From the NCBI GenBank assembly GCA_950022655.1, contig OX465584.1, positions 52,868,723 to 52,932,722 on the forward strand: a DNA stretch of 64,000 nt, written 5' to 3'. A program made the translations under genes and the position numbers. Source of the DNA: Alentia gelatinosa (Eukaryota; Annelida; Polychaeta; Phyllodocida; Polynoidae). Positions within the stretch are counted from its first letter, which is position 1. Every line of letters begins with the position of its first letter. Positions 30,101 through 35,300 of this stretch are shown one piece after another. Under the pieces are notes generated by a model. That model worked only from the letters and a program-made list of their open reading frames with translations, was not told the DNA's origin and made no database searches.

Positions 30101-32114
30101 GTCACTAGATTGGCAAAACGAGGCGAGGCCTGTCTATGCTCCTCTGTCACTAGGTGACAGCTGCTGCTACGATCATAGTCCAGGACACATCGATCAGAAT
30201 TTACCAAAAACTAGGATTTTAGTGTAAAGATCCCAGCAGTTTCTTCCTTGGGGATCATCAGACAAGTTTGAATATTGCCAGTGATCTCAAAATTGAAGAT
30301 CTTCGTGTTCTAAGTACGAGCTGCCAGTAACAAAAGTGTGTTAACAGTGTTCCTACTGACAGTATCGAAGGAGACTGTCACTAACACAACCTATACTATT
30401 GCAGATGTGTCTATTGACTTTATTACAAGGAATAAACTTGGGGTTACACTTGAAAATATGATACTCTCAACTTGGTATTCACTTTCTTGCTAAACAAGGT
30501 TTTAAATGATAATAACAAAACATTTAAAAAGGTCCATACCAGTTAGGTCTTTATGAAAGGAGTACTTCACTAATGCTGTGTGTTTGTCGTCTGCACAGAT
30601 TGCACAGATCGGTCTGCCCACCAACGTGGCGCACACTGGGCATGCGCAGAGCGTGGAGGAAGCAGAACGCCTGATTCAGAACCTTATGGCAGGTGGAGCC
30701 ACTAACCCGTCAGTCCTACCGGCACCACTACAACCAGGTGAGACTTCAATTTACTCTCATGGCTAATGCCAAACACTATGTAGATATTTAATTTAAAACA
30801 CAAAGATGACCCAATTTCAGTCGTGCTCCATTTCCTCAAACCTGTACTAGTGCGAGGGAGTAGGCAGTATCATATTGATGGATGTCTCTTGTTCAGGCAA
30901 CACACAAATTCTGTGATTAATATTTGATAGTGATATTACAGATATTCAGCAGTAATGTTGGGTGCGTCTGGCACATATTAGCAATATTAGTTGGTATTAA
31001 ATCTAAGGGGTTGGATAGGTAGGGTAATACAGTTTGTTGCACATCTCCACACATACACTTTCCTTACACCCCAGTTAAGGCACTGTCTTCATCCTGTCTC
31101 TTACTTGTCAACATTCCAGCTGGCACACCACCGGAAGGTGGCGCTAACGGGCTGGCAGCTCCACCCATCCCAAGGACTCAGAGTGCCACAGACTTTACCA
31201 CACCAGCAAATCAAGAAGCACCGAGAGCATTGCCACGACCCCGCAGTGAGCACAACCTTGGCAGTAGTAGCGCAGCAGCCGTTGGGAGTGGGGAGATGTC
31301 CACAAATGGTGCTGGGCCAGCTCCAGTTGCCCCTGTTCCTCGCCCGCGCCCGCGCAAGACAGCCAGCCAGGATTCATCGACACATGGGTCTGGGGCTACC
31401 ACTCCTCTGGATGAGTCACTGCCAGTTGCAGACCCTACGCCCACCCTGCTTCCCTCCCCACCTGAGGAGGAGCCTGGTGCCATGAAGGAGGGGGACATCG
31501 TCAACGTGCCAGTCATCCCCATAAGAGCGGCTCCTCCAGTGCCGGGTTTTCCTGCCCGGGGTATGCTTGGTGGGAGCCGGGCCAATCAACGTCCGGTCCC
31601 TCCTGCTGACCGCCCACCCTCCGGAGCTGAATCTGCCGAGGCTTTTGTCATCCATCCTGTGTCTGTTGAGGTGGCCCCTGAGGATCCACAGTCTGGTGCC
31701 CCACCACCACGTGTGCCCATGCGTAACACTCCAGCACCACCAGTGCCCTCGCGTCCCGCAAGCTCCGCCCCCGCTCGGGGGGACCCAGCCCCAGTCCCCG
31801 CGCCCAGGAGGAGCGTGTGGGGTGACGATGGCCCACCAGCGCCCATCCCACCCCGACCTGGAGCACACGGCCCAGCCCCTACTGAGTCCCCGCCTCCACC
31901 ACCACCACCAGCCCGGCCTGGCACAGACCCAGATGACTTCGCCAGCCCAGACGTCCCACCCCCTGACATGACACCACCCCCACTCCCGCCAACTAACTCT
32001 GCCATAAATGGTGCCACACCATTCCCACTTGTGCCCCCGCGACCCAAAGCCAACCCAGCAGCAGCCCCACCTCAAGCAGCGCGCGCCCCGCCACCAATTC
32101 CCCCGAGACGATAG
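122..32114 (+). CDS. SYNJ1: Synaptojanin (inositol polyphosphate phosphatase), 3' part of gene, 18 exons
   Basis: Synaptojanin dephosphorylates phosphoinositides on endocytic membranes through two catalytic domains and binds SH3 proteins through a proline-rich tail. Exons (phases join without a break): 122-203, 758-913, 6840-6996, 7721-7909, 8564-8666, 9158-9298, 10492-10684, 16055-16213, 17346-17499, 21819-21897, 22405-22608, 23755-23833, 25280-25448, 26868-26957, 27659-27819, 28752-28976, 30599-30737, 31120-32114 (stop TAG). All boundaries are GT-AG. About 1157 residues are encoded here. In order they hold the SAC1 active site (CVDCLDRT), the 5-phosphatase motifs ([29 protein letters not shown]), an RRM-like region and a proline-rich tail. 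The N-terminal part of the SAC1 domain lies upstream of the window. Exon calls were made by eye from splice signals, phase and family similarity; tail exon choice and alternative splicing are less certain than the catalytic exons. Animals have one or two synaptojanins, so the symbol names the family rather than a proven orthologue. Confidence 0.95.
280..757 (+). repeat. Tandem array of partial exon copies with splice acceptors
   Basis: The intron between exons 122-203 and 758-913 contains four degraded copies of the first 45-50 bases of the 758 exon, with its acceptor (CATCTC..TGCAG) and a following spacer. Copy starts line up at about 280 (acceptor lost), 379, 478 and 618; the real exon starts at 758. 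Spacings are 99, 99, 140 and 140 bases. The 140-base units are the 99-base unit plus an internal 41-base duplication beginning TTATGTGTATTCGGGGTAAA. The copies at 379, 478 and 618 keep an AG acceptor. Reading from each in the frame of the upstream exon meets a stop at 409, 601 and 636 respectively. Confidence 0.9.
2655..3060 (+). repeat. Hairpin-headed repeat, copy 1
   Basis: This stretch matches 14452-14830 over its whole length. It starts with an imperfect hairpin (TGGACAGGTGGCCGTAAACC and, downstream, GTGGTTTACAGAACCACCT), then a shared region with TAAACCCAGGAATTG, GGCTTTGAGGCCA and a terminal block ending near GGGGACTTTGTATA-like sequence. A third, reversed copy of the terminal block lies at about 2020-2140. 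No coding capacity is seen, so a non-autonomous element is the simplest reading. Confidence 0.65.
4685..5005 (-). repeat. TIR element, copy inverted relative to 9968-10337
   Basis: The sequence from the GATCAAAGATGGCTTTTGAA stretch to GGTGATGAGAAACAAGTAGG and TTTTTTTGAGTGGCC is repeated about 5 kb away at 9968-10337. There both ends are preserved as inverted repeats of about 35 bases. The left end of this copy is degraded (a run of T at about 4670). The interior carries a short GC-rich palindromic stretch around CCCCGCATAAGCGGG. Confidence 0.6.
5196..5406. repeat. Short element with inverted ends GGGGCCTGTTGAATAAT
   Basis: The left end reads GGGGCCTGTTGAATAATC and the right end is its near-perfect reverse complement (ATTATTCAACAGGCCCC), giving a 211-bp unit. 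A diverged relative of its right half (CCTTATACCCTGAACTC through TTATTCAGCAGACCCC) lies at about 37870-37935. It is non-coding and looks like a MITE. Confidence 0.6.
7430..7696. repeat. MITE with TIR GTGCTNATTCCA, copy 1
   Basis: The left end GTGCTAATTCCATCGAGCG and right end CGGTGGAATCAGCAC are inverted relative to each other. The interior shares GAGCGACCGATATATGC and TATTCCGAAGAGACCAGA with the copy at 29436-29666. The element sits in the intron just before synaptojanin exon 7721 and ends about 25 bases before the acceptor. Confidence 0.65.
9424..9690 (+). repeat. tRNA-derived SINE, copy
   Basis: It contains a B-box-like GTTCGAGTCCCACTGCAGCC, a body with CTCCTTCATCC, GTGGTAGATT and CATACCATGCCTATGTGG, and a tail ACCTTTAATGGTTGACTGG followed by an A-rich AACAAACAAAC end. 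Copies or pieces recur at about 11231-11510, 16229-17095, 20668-21190 and 55240-55865, with a tail piece at 56625-56710. A full A box plus B box is best preserved at 16236-16290. Confidence 0.7.
9788..9907. repeat. 120-bp palindrome (fold-back element)
   Basis: The arms ACCATGCTGTACAAGCT and AGCTTGTACAAGTATGGT, and inner arms AAATGGGAATTTA and TAAATTCCCATT, pair around a loop containing GGAGTGAGGCGTTTAGCCGAG. A similar palindrome with the same outer arm occurs at 25083-25205. The loop resembles the GCGAAGCCGAG core of the fold-back family. Confidence 0.7.
9968..10337. repeat. 370-bp MITE with about 35-bp inverted ends
   Basis: The left end GGCCACTCAAAAAGACACTT (then GTTTCTCATCACC) pairs with the right end GGTGATGAGAAATAAGTTGG (then TTTTTTTGGAGTGGCC). 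The interior is related, in opposite orientation, to 4685-5005. It is non-coding. Confidence 0.7.
10738..11035 (+). repeat. Fold-back family element
   Basis: The left half (AAAAGGAACTGCATCGAGAT, ATGCCATGAGTTTTGGTTG, GTGATCTCACGCGGTAAAAC) pairs with the right half (TTGTGAACCAAAATTAATGG, CATATTTTCAGTGG, GGATCGAGTGCAGTTCAGAT). It is followed by the family's outer block ending AATGTTAAGTCTATAGG and GGGATGAGAT. A relative is at 61131-61285, and half-copies lie at about 47385-47460 and 47890-48020. Confidence 0.65.
11231..11510 (+). repeat. tRNA-derived SINE, copy
   Basis: It begins with CCTGTAATCCCAAGGTTGTG and GAGTCCCACTGCAGCCACT, carries the body CATACCATGTCTATGTTG and ends with CATTAAAATACCG and an A-rich tail. 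It abuts the 44-bp minisatellite that follows. Confidence 0.65.
11512..11942 (+). repeat. 44-bp minisatellite, about nine to ten copies
   Basis: The repeated unit is 44 bases and contains TTGTCTGACGATCCACT, CTACACTTGGCGTCAA and TTGTTGCCCAG. The central copies are nearly identical, while the first ones are diverged (ACAAGCCACTTCACACTTGG), which suggests recent expansion from one end. It lies in the synaptojanin intron 10685-16054. Confidence 0.9.
12088..12320 (+). repeat. GGGATGCCAGTT-family MITE, degraded copy
   Basis: It has the family order: ATGGCAGTTTTCCACTTTTCC, the GGAAATATAAGTTTTCATTT stretch, CCAATAGAACAGTG, CCTCAGTACCATGC and an end reading CACCTGACATCCCACTG. The first bases of the left end are altered relative to the consensus CAGGGATGCCAGTTTTCC. 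The next family member starts only 40 bases downstream at 12360. Confidence 0.6.
12360..12999. mobile_element. 640-bp DNA element, TIR CAGGGATGCCAGTT, 7-bp TSD
   Basis: The left end CAGGGATGCCAGTTTG pairs with the right end AACTGGCATCCCTG. The insertion is flanked on both sides by TTGTATA (12353-12359 and 13000-13006), which reads as a target-site duplication. The interior differs from the short 260-bp members and has no long open frame, so it is probably a separate non-autonomous subfamily using the same ends. Confidence 0.8.
13214..13313. repeat. Fold-back element with long perfect arms
   Basis: The arms TAGACAATACTCCA/TGGAGTATTGTCTA and GAGTTTGGCTG/CAGCCAAAC pair around a loop with GAGGTAAAGCCGAGTGACG. 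The loop is the conserved part shared with many other elements in the window; the arms are unique to this copy. Confidence 0.8.
13527..13820. repeat. Fold-back element plus TAGGGGTAGGATAA outer block
   Basis: The arms GTTTTAATCTTGGCCAC and GTGGCCAAGATTAAAAC enclose GTGAGGCGAAGCCGAGTGAA. The outer block runs from TTATCCTACCCC to AATGTTAAGCCTATGG and TTAGGGGTAGGATAA. A close relative with matching arms is at 58670-58965. Confidence 0.8.
13856..14128. repeat. Fold-back element plus GGGTGAGATAA outer block
   Basis: The arms ATGAAAATAACTTGGTCC and GGACCAAGTTATTTTCAT enclose the loop CACAAAGCGAAGCTGAGTGA. It ends with the block GAGTTCCCAATGTTAAGCC and GGGTGAGATAAA. A fragment of the same arm occurs at 27055-27085. 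Confidence 0.75.
14452..14830 (+). repeat. Hairpin-headed repeat, copy 2
   Basis: This is the better preserved relative of 2655-3060. The head hairpin is TGGACAGGTGGCCGTAAACC with GGTTTAGAGAGCCGCCTGTC. The terminal block includes ACATTTTTTAAACAATGGG, GGTTTACTGAGTCCCCGTGC and AACGGGGACTTTGTATATG. Confidence 0.7.
15680..15965 (+). repeat. 17-bp minisatellite (TTTCAGTATTTTACATS)
   Basis: About 15 diverged tandem copies of a 17-base unit TTTCAGTATTTTACATC/G occupy this stretch. It lies about 90 bases upstream of synaptojanin exon 16055. The T-rich, CAG-containing unit creates many pseudo 3' splice sites. Confidence 0.85.
16229..17095 (+). repeat. SINE with tRNA-like head and internal 96-bp tandem expansion
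   Basis: The head (GTTGACTCAGTGGTTAAA, A box; GGGTTCGAATC, B box; CAGCCACC) at 16229-16300 is typical of a tRNA-derived SINE. The body segment containing GTGTGCAGCCACCTTTC, AGCAGTGGTAGATTTACTG and CATACCATG is then repeated about four times with a period of about 95-101 bases (GCAGCC at 16371, 16466, 16562, 16663). SINE tail sequence follows to about 17095. Confidence 0.75.
18576..19635 (+). repeat. 37-bp minisatellite, about 28-29 copies
   Basis: The unit is 37 bases: CAGAAATCAACCCCCTGATG followed by ATCTGACAGTGTATATA. Variants differ mainly in the CCCCC/CCCTT block and the TATATA/TTTATA end, and these variants alternate in groups, suggesting block-wise amplification. The whole array of about 1.06 kb lies in one synaptojanin intron. 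Confidence 0.92.
20668..21190 (+). repeat. SINE copy split by a fold-back element (20738-20995)
   Basis: A tRNA-like head (GTTAGCTCAGTGAACTAG, CGAGTTTGAGTCTGAG) at 20668-20737 is followed by a fold-back element. Its arms are TTTATGCCA/TGGCATAAA and TTTTGTTGGCTCC/GGAGCCAACAAAA, its loop is CACGAGTCGAAGACGAGTGA, and its outer block ends TTAGGGGTAGGATAA at about 20995. SINE body (CTTCATCCTGAGCATTGGTA, CATACCATGTCCATC) resumes after it. The order reads as an insertion of the fold-back element into a SINE. Confidence 0.65.
22626..22893. mobile_element. GGGATGCCAGTT-family MITE, full-length
   Basis: The left end CAGGGATGGCAGTTTTCC pairs with the right end CCTGGCATCCCTG at 22880-22893. The interior follows the family order (AAGGAAATCC, TTTTCAGT, TCATTCATACCAAA, CATGGCCCATAACG, GGCAGCAAATTCCACATAA). 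It begins 18 bases after the end of exon 22405-22608. A right-half relative lies at about 22185-22290. Confidence 0.75.
23875..24160. repeat. Fold-back element, relative of 57915-58205
   Basis: The left part GAAACCAACAGGTTTTGATC and TCTCCACGAGTTTGATG pairs with GAGTTGGAGAATGACTTC and GACCAAAACGAGTTGCTTTC around CGAGGCAACAGCTGAGTGAA. The outer block ends AGTGTTAAGCCTATGG and CCAGGGGTGAGATAAAA. The copy at 57915-58205, in the PLK1 gene, matches it along its length. Confidence 0.75.
24592..24900 (-). repeat. Fold-back family, 300-bp subtype
   Basis: From TTTATCTCACCCCTGGTATT with CCATAGACTAAACATTGG, through TCCAATGGGGGATTATGTCA, to a hairpin with arms AGTGTCAGAGCTC/GAGCTCAGACCCT and loop CGCACGGCTTCGCTGTGTGA. 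Members of the same subtype are at 27938-28232, 38335-38640, 48597-49015 and 60830-61125. Confidence 0.75.
25083..25205. repeat. 123-bp near-perfect palindrome
   Basis: The arms ACCATGCTTGTACAAGTCAC and GTGAATTGTACAGCATGGT, then AGAACG, GGTAATTTACAGTTTGTACGG-like inner arms, pair around GGAACTCGGCATAAATGCCTC. It ends 75 bases before synaptojanin exon 25280. Its outer arm is shared with the palindrome at 9788-9907. Confidence 0.75.
25621..26160 (+). repeat. 270-bp tandem dimer
   Basis: Two consecutive copies of a 270-base unit start at GATCATTACGTC (25621 and 25891). Each holds GGGAATCCCACTGGGA, a short palindrome, and ends CTAGATCGGGATGAATCTTG. A few more bases of a third unit may follow. 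It is non-coding and may be a piece of satellite-like DNA in the intron after exon 25280-25448. Confidence 0.85.
26213..26480 (+). repeat. GGGATGCCAGTT-family MITE, AATGTTTCCATTGAA subtype
   Basis: It starts ACAGGGATGCCAGTTTTCAA with TGTTTCCATTGAATTCAATG, and includes CTTGTGTAATATTGATATAC and ATGACCCATGTAAAAACTTG-like blocks. The same subtype occurs at 39543-39810 and again at 63797 to the window end. The right end is not clear. Confidence 0.6.
26655..26850 (+). repeat. 17-bp minisatellite next to a splice acceptor
   Basis: The unit GATTTACGGTAAAATGA repeats about eleven times, with later copies diverged. It ends about 17 bases before synaptojanin exon 26868, so it reaches the normal branch-point zone of that acceptor. 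Each unit contains GGTAAAAT, a weak donor-like sequence. Confidence 0.88.
27938..28232 (+). repeat. Fold-back family, 300-bp subtype
   Basis: The hairpin arms TAGGGTCTGAGCCCATATCC (and ATTCACAAGG) pair with GGGATCGAGCTCTGACCCTA around GGCGAAGCCGTGTGAATTAC. The outer block runs TTTATCTCACCC to GAGTTCCCAATGTTAAGTC and GGGGTGAGATAAA. It is the opposite orientation of 24592-24900. Confidence 0.75.
29067..29385 (+). mobile_element. Solo LTR of a retrotransposon, 319 bp, 4-bp TSD
   Basis: The sequence begins TGTAACGGAACACGCGG and ends CCCGCCCGCTACA, the TG...CA form of LTR ends. ATAC stands directly on both sides (29063-29066 and 29386-29389), which reads as a target-site duplication. A TATA-like TTTATATACTGGG lies inside. 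The 3' half is strikingly GC-rich compared with the intron around it. No gag, pol or second LTR follows, so it is a solo LTR in the intron between exons 28752-28976 and 30599-30737. Confidence 0.75.
29436..29666. repeat. MITE with TIR TTCCACCG, copy 2
   Basis: Left CTGGTTCCACCGAGCGACCG and right AGTCTGGTGGAAGCAGCA are inverted. The interior matches 7430-7696 at CGATCTATGC and TATTCCAAAGAGACCAGACA. It starts about 50 bases after the solo LTR. Confidence 0.6.
30599..30737 (+). other. SYNJ1: CRIB-like motif in the synaptojanin tail
   Basis: The exon begins [17 protein letters not shown] and continues [12 protein letters not shown]. The spacing I-G-x-P-x-x-[hydrophobic]-x-H-x-x-H fits the Cdc42/Rac-binding CRIB consensus I-S-x-P-x(2-4)-F-x-H-x-x-H-V-G, and is close in form to WASP-family CRIB motifs. 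The usual Phe is Val and the final V-G is A-Q, so binding is uncertain. The exon is flanked by normal splice sites and keeps phase (0 in, 1 out). Confidence 0.5.
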
Positions 32115-32308
32115 GTGTTGATTGTGATGGTTATAGCGAGCTATGTACAAGAGTTCCACATCCTTATCGGGTTAATCAGGATGTCCGAAGAAAGGCATTC
32201 CAGAGTGTGTCCGGTAATATGAATTTGCAAGACAAGTGAGTCGAGAAATGTAGTGCACTGTAATGTAGGGACTATAAACAAGGTATATGCAGCATTTAGA
32301 AGGGGTGG

Positions 32309-32314
32309 AATAAA
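32309..32314 (+). promoter_or_regulatory. Candidate proximal polyadenylation signal AATAAA
   Basis: AATAAA lies 195 bases after the synaptojanin stop, with the T-rich CTGTTGTCACC about 25-40 bases downstream. A second AATAAA is at 32763-32768. Confidence 0.35.
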
Positions 32315-35300
32315 TATGATATTTAACCCTTTTGAATCTGTTGTCACCTTCACTGCTTTGTGCCAGGACTGCTGTGCAATATTCTCTTTGTGGGGGCGGT
32401 GAGTATGGTGATACAGATTCAGAAGTGTTTATATCAATGTAAATCTCCCACAACTGTACATAAACATACTGAGTGTTAAAAGTAAGCAGTAATCCTGCAG
32501 AAAGTAGTCTGCCCATTGGGCTCGGTCAGTAATGGATCATTATACAAACACGTTTGCAGTATTTTATTCATTACACCTCGGAAAAATGCTATATGCAGGC
32601 ACAGGAAAATTTTACCCACACGTGAAATTCCATCTTACTCAATATTGTACCAGTCATGGGACAGAGACAGGCTTGAGATGTGAGAACGGATTTTATTATC
32701 ACAGGCAGTGTTCACACAGAACCTTTATGTTGAAGGAATGTGCAGAATATTCCAGGGGAGGAAATAAAAAAAGAAACACCATAAAATTGTATGAAGGATA
32801 ATGGATGCCGAATCTAAACAAGTTTTGTTCTCATACAGGAAGTTCCTCGTTCTCATACCTGAAGTTCGCCTGGAAAAACATACCCCTCTCCCCCCAAAAA
32901 CAAAAACACAAAAAAACTAAACAAAACCCAACAAGAAACTAAGCATATAAAGAGAATAGTAGATATTTAAAGGGTAACAATTCAGCGTTATTTTCCAGGT
33001 GAGGCCAAACAAACATTACCTATTCGCCTATCCGGTCCGGAAGTAGATGGTGCTATTGTACCCTCCGAGGCATGGGGGCCGCCATCTTGCTGAAGCACCT
33101 CTGTAACGCTAAGCCTATGGGCCGGATCGGCCGTTTATTTCTGATGATATTTAATGTGTAGGGACGTGTAAAGTACTTCTCAAACATTTCCCTTGCCAAT
33201 ATCCTTATTTCCTTGCAGCTTCAGATTAGATAAATATTTTATAGTCTTAGTTTAGACTATCAATGTGATGTCAACAAATCGGTGAAACAAGCTATTTTCC
33301 TCAAGCTGGTACATTCAAATCATATCTGGATGTTTTAAACAGCTCTATTTAACTATTATGTCAGATTGCACATTGGCAAGGCAAATATTACAGTTTTCCA
33401 ATATTTTCCTTTTTTTATAACTACATAGATATGGGATGTTTTCACCAGCAAGATGGCGGATTGAATTGATGTCAGGGACCTGTCTATAGTCTCGCGTGAC
33501 CGGACGTTTCGGCCCGGAACGGCGAATTGTCGCTCCTTTATTGCAAACTTCTCCCACCAATGCATATACAACCCTTCACTGACTTCCTGTCGCAAGCAAT
33601 ATGACCACTTCGTTGCCAAAGGTTATGCATGCTTCCAGAACTAGAAATATTGTGATAATTTTCGTTTTCTAAGAGCTAGAATCTGTTTGTTTTATTCGGT
33701 GTCTAGCTGTGTGTACCTCACGACAGTGGCAGTTAAAACAGTACTTGTAATCGTATTCGCATTGAATTATGTTGTAACTCCATTATTATAGAGAGTTTGC
33801 CAAATTTATATTGTACATTTTTAACATTCACCAACCTAAGGGTCATAGAGTATAAGATAGAGGCTTGGTGGTGCCACTGTGTATCCTGCTTGCCTGTCAT
33901 CCTCATCTCATATATTTTATATTCCCTTGGTATGCCCGTAATTATTGATATGGCAATTATTTTTTGTATGAATGAAAATTTACCGAAAGTGGAATGATAA
34001 TGATAATAATAATAATACATGACACTGGACGACTCATAACTAGCTGCCAAAAAATATAGGTCAAGGATTTTCAATTATCCAAAGTAATGAAGCAAAAATA
34101 TGCCTCTAAACATTTGGGGAAAGGTATATGTTTTTCTTTCTCTTTTAATTTCTCAACCATTTTTTTAATATTTGTAAAAATTCCGAGATGCTGTGTAGAT
34201 GATCACTCATTGTGCGCCATCCGATTGATTAGTTCATGGAGATGGGCTTATCGCACTTATAGCTGTATGCTCTTGTAAAATTCCACCGGACAGTGTATTG
34301 ATAGATAGTCAAATAGTATAGATTGATCAACACAATTATCGGAGGCATCCAGTATAAGCAAACTTATGGGTGCTTGGTATAACGCCATAGTCATCATCAT
34401 CAAAATATGATTTACTCTAACCAAGTATTGAGGAAAGGGTTAAGTTTTAAAGAATACGTCAGCCATAAATCATGTTTCCCATTCATTTTCCTAGTTATCA
34501 ATACACAGTGTTTTAGTGCTGCCAAGAAAATGTGCCACAAAATGTTGAGAAATGTGATTTATTTATTGGTTAATTTTCTCGTCAAGCATCCGACACAGCT
34601 GTGCAGAGTGGGACTCAAGCTTGCGTAAAATCCACTCATTTCCTCGTTTGTATTCAGTCCTCATGTATCTAGTGTCTATTTTCTAATATTTTTTTACTAT
34701 TTTTATATTATTTGCATTCCATTGCCAGAGTCTAGTTTGGCCTTGTTTGCTTTCGGTGAGAGAAATTTACGTATATCATCAATTGATGAAGTTTTTTTTG
34801 TTTTTGTTTTTTTCAATTGATGAAGTTATTTAGCCATCAACGTCTGGTCACTGATCCATGTTATGTGTGATATAACCTTCACATACACTTCTTTTGTCAA
34901 CCATTTGCTTCCATATATTATAAATCTTACCTTTACATATGTATCAATAGTTTAGGGGCAGTTTACATATATGTATGCTTTATCAAACCAGTATGCTGTT
35001 CCACCTGGGGTTATGGCACATATTATTCAGGTCTTATTGAAGAAATGCTGACCTGTTAATTTTTGTTTCATGTACATTACATTGGAATGTAAATAGTGTC
35101 AGTTTGTCAGATGCTAACTCCATGTGCGTGTATATATCTACACAGTCTTTCGGATTCACTGAAATTAGTATGATGACAATGTTAAGCACACGACCACGAT
35201 GTCTGAAAGTGTGGTGACTGTAGAGTTTTTGTTTGGCAGGGTCAAGGACAATCGTTTCTATCATGGAGAACGAATCACGTTGAGAAGTACATGGAGCTCT

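Larger units (their letters stand above)
26868..32114 (+). other. SYNJ1: Synaptojanin proline-rich tail with SH3-binding motifs
   Basis: Exons 26868-26957, 27659-27819, 28752-28976, 30599-30737 and 31120-32114 encode a tail of about 530 residues. It is very rich in P, A, R and G. SH3-ligand type motifs include [51 protein letters not shown] and the C-terminal PPPIPPRR. In the family such motifs bind endophilin, amphiphysin and intersectin. I see no NPF motif for EH-domain binding in these exons. The last exon alone gives 331 codons plus stop. The exon at 30599 carries a CRIB-like stretch, described separately. Confidence 0.85.

Noticed and set aside
31211..32159. Long open frames on both strands across the last synaptojanin exon (for example 247 codons on the minus strand, 416 bases upstream offset)
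   Set aside because: The exon is GC-rich and proline-coding, which leaves few stops in other frames. Only the + frame continuing from exon 30599-30737 keeps phase and family-like composition.
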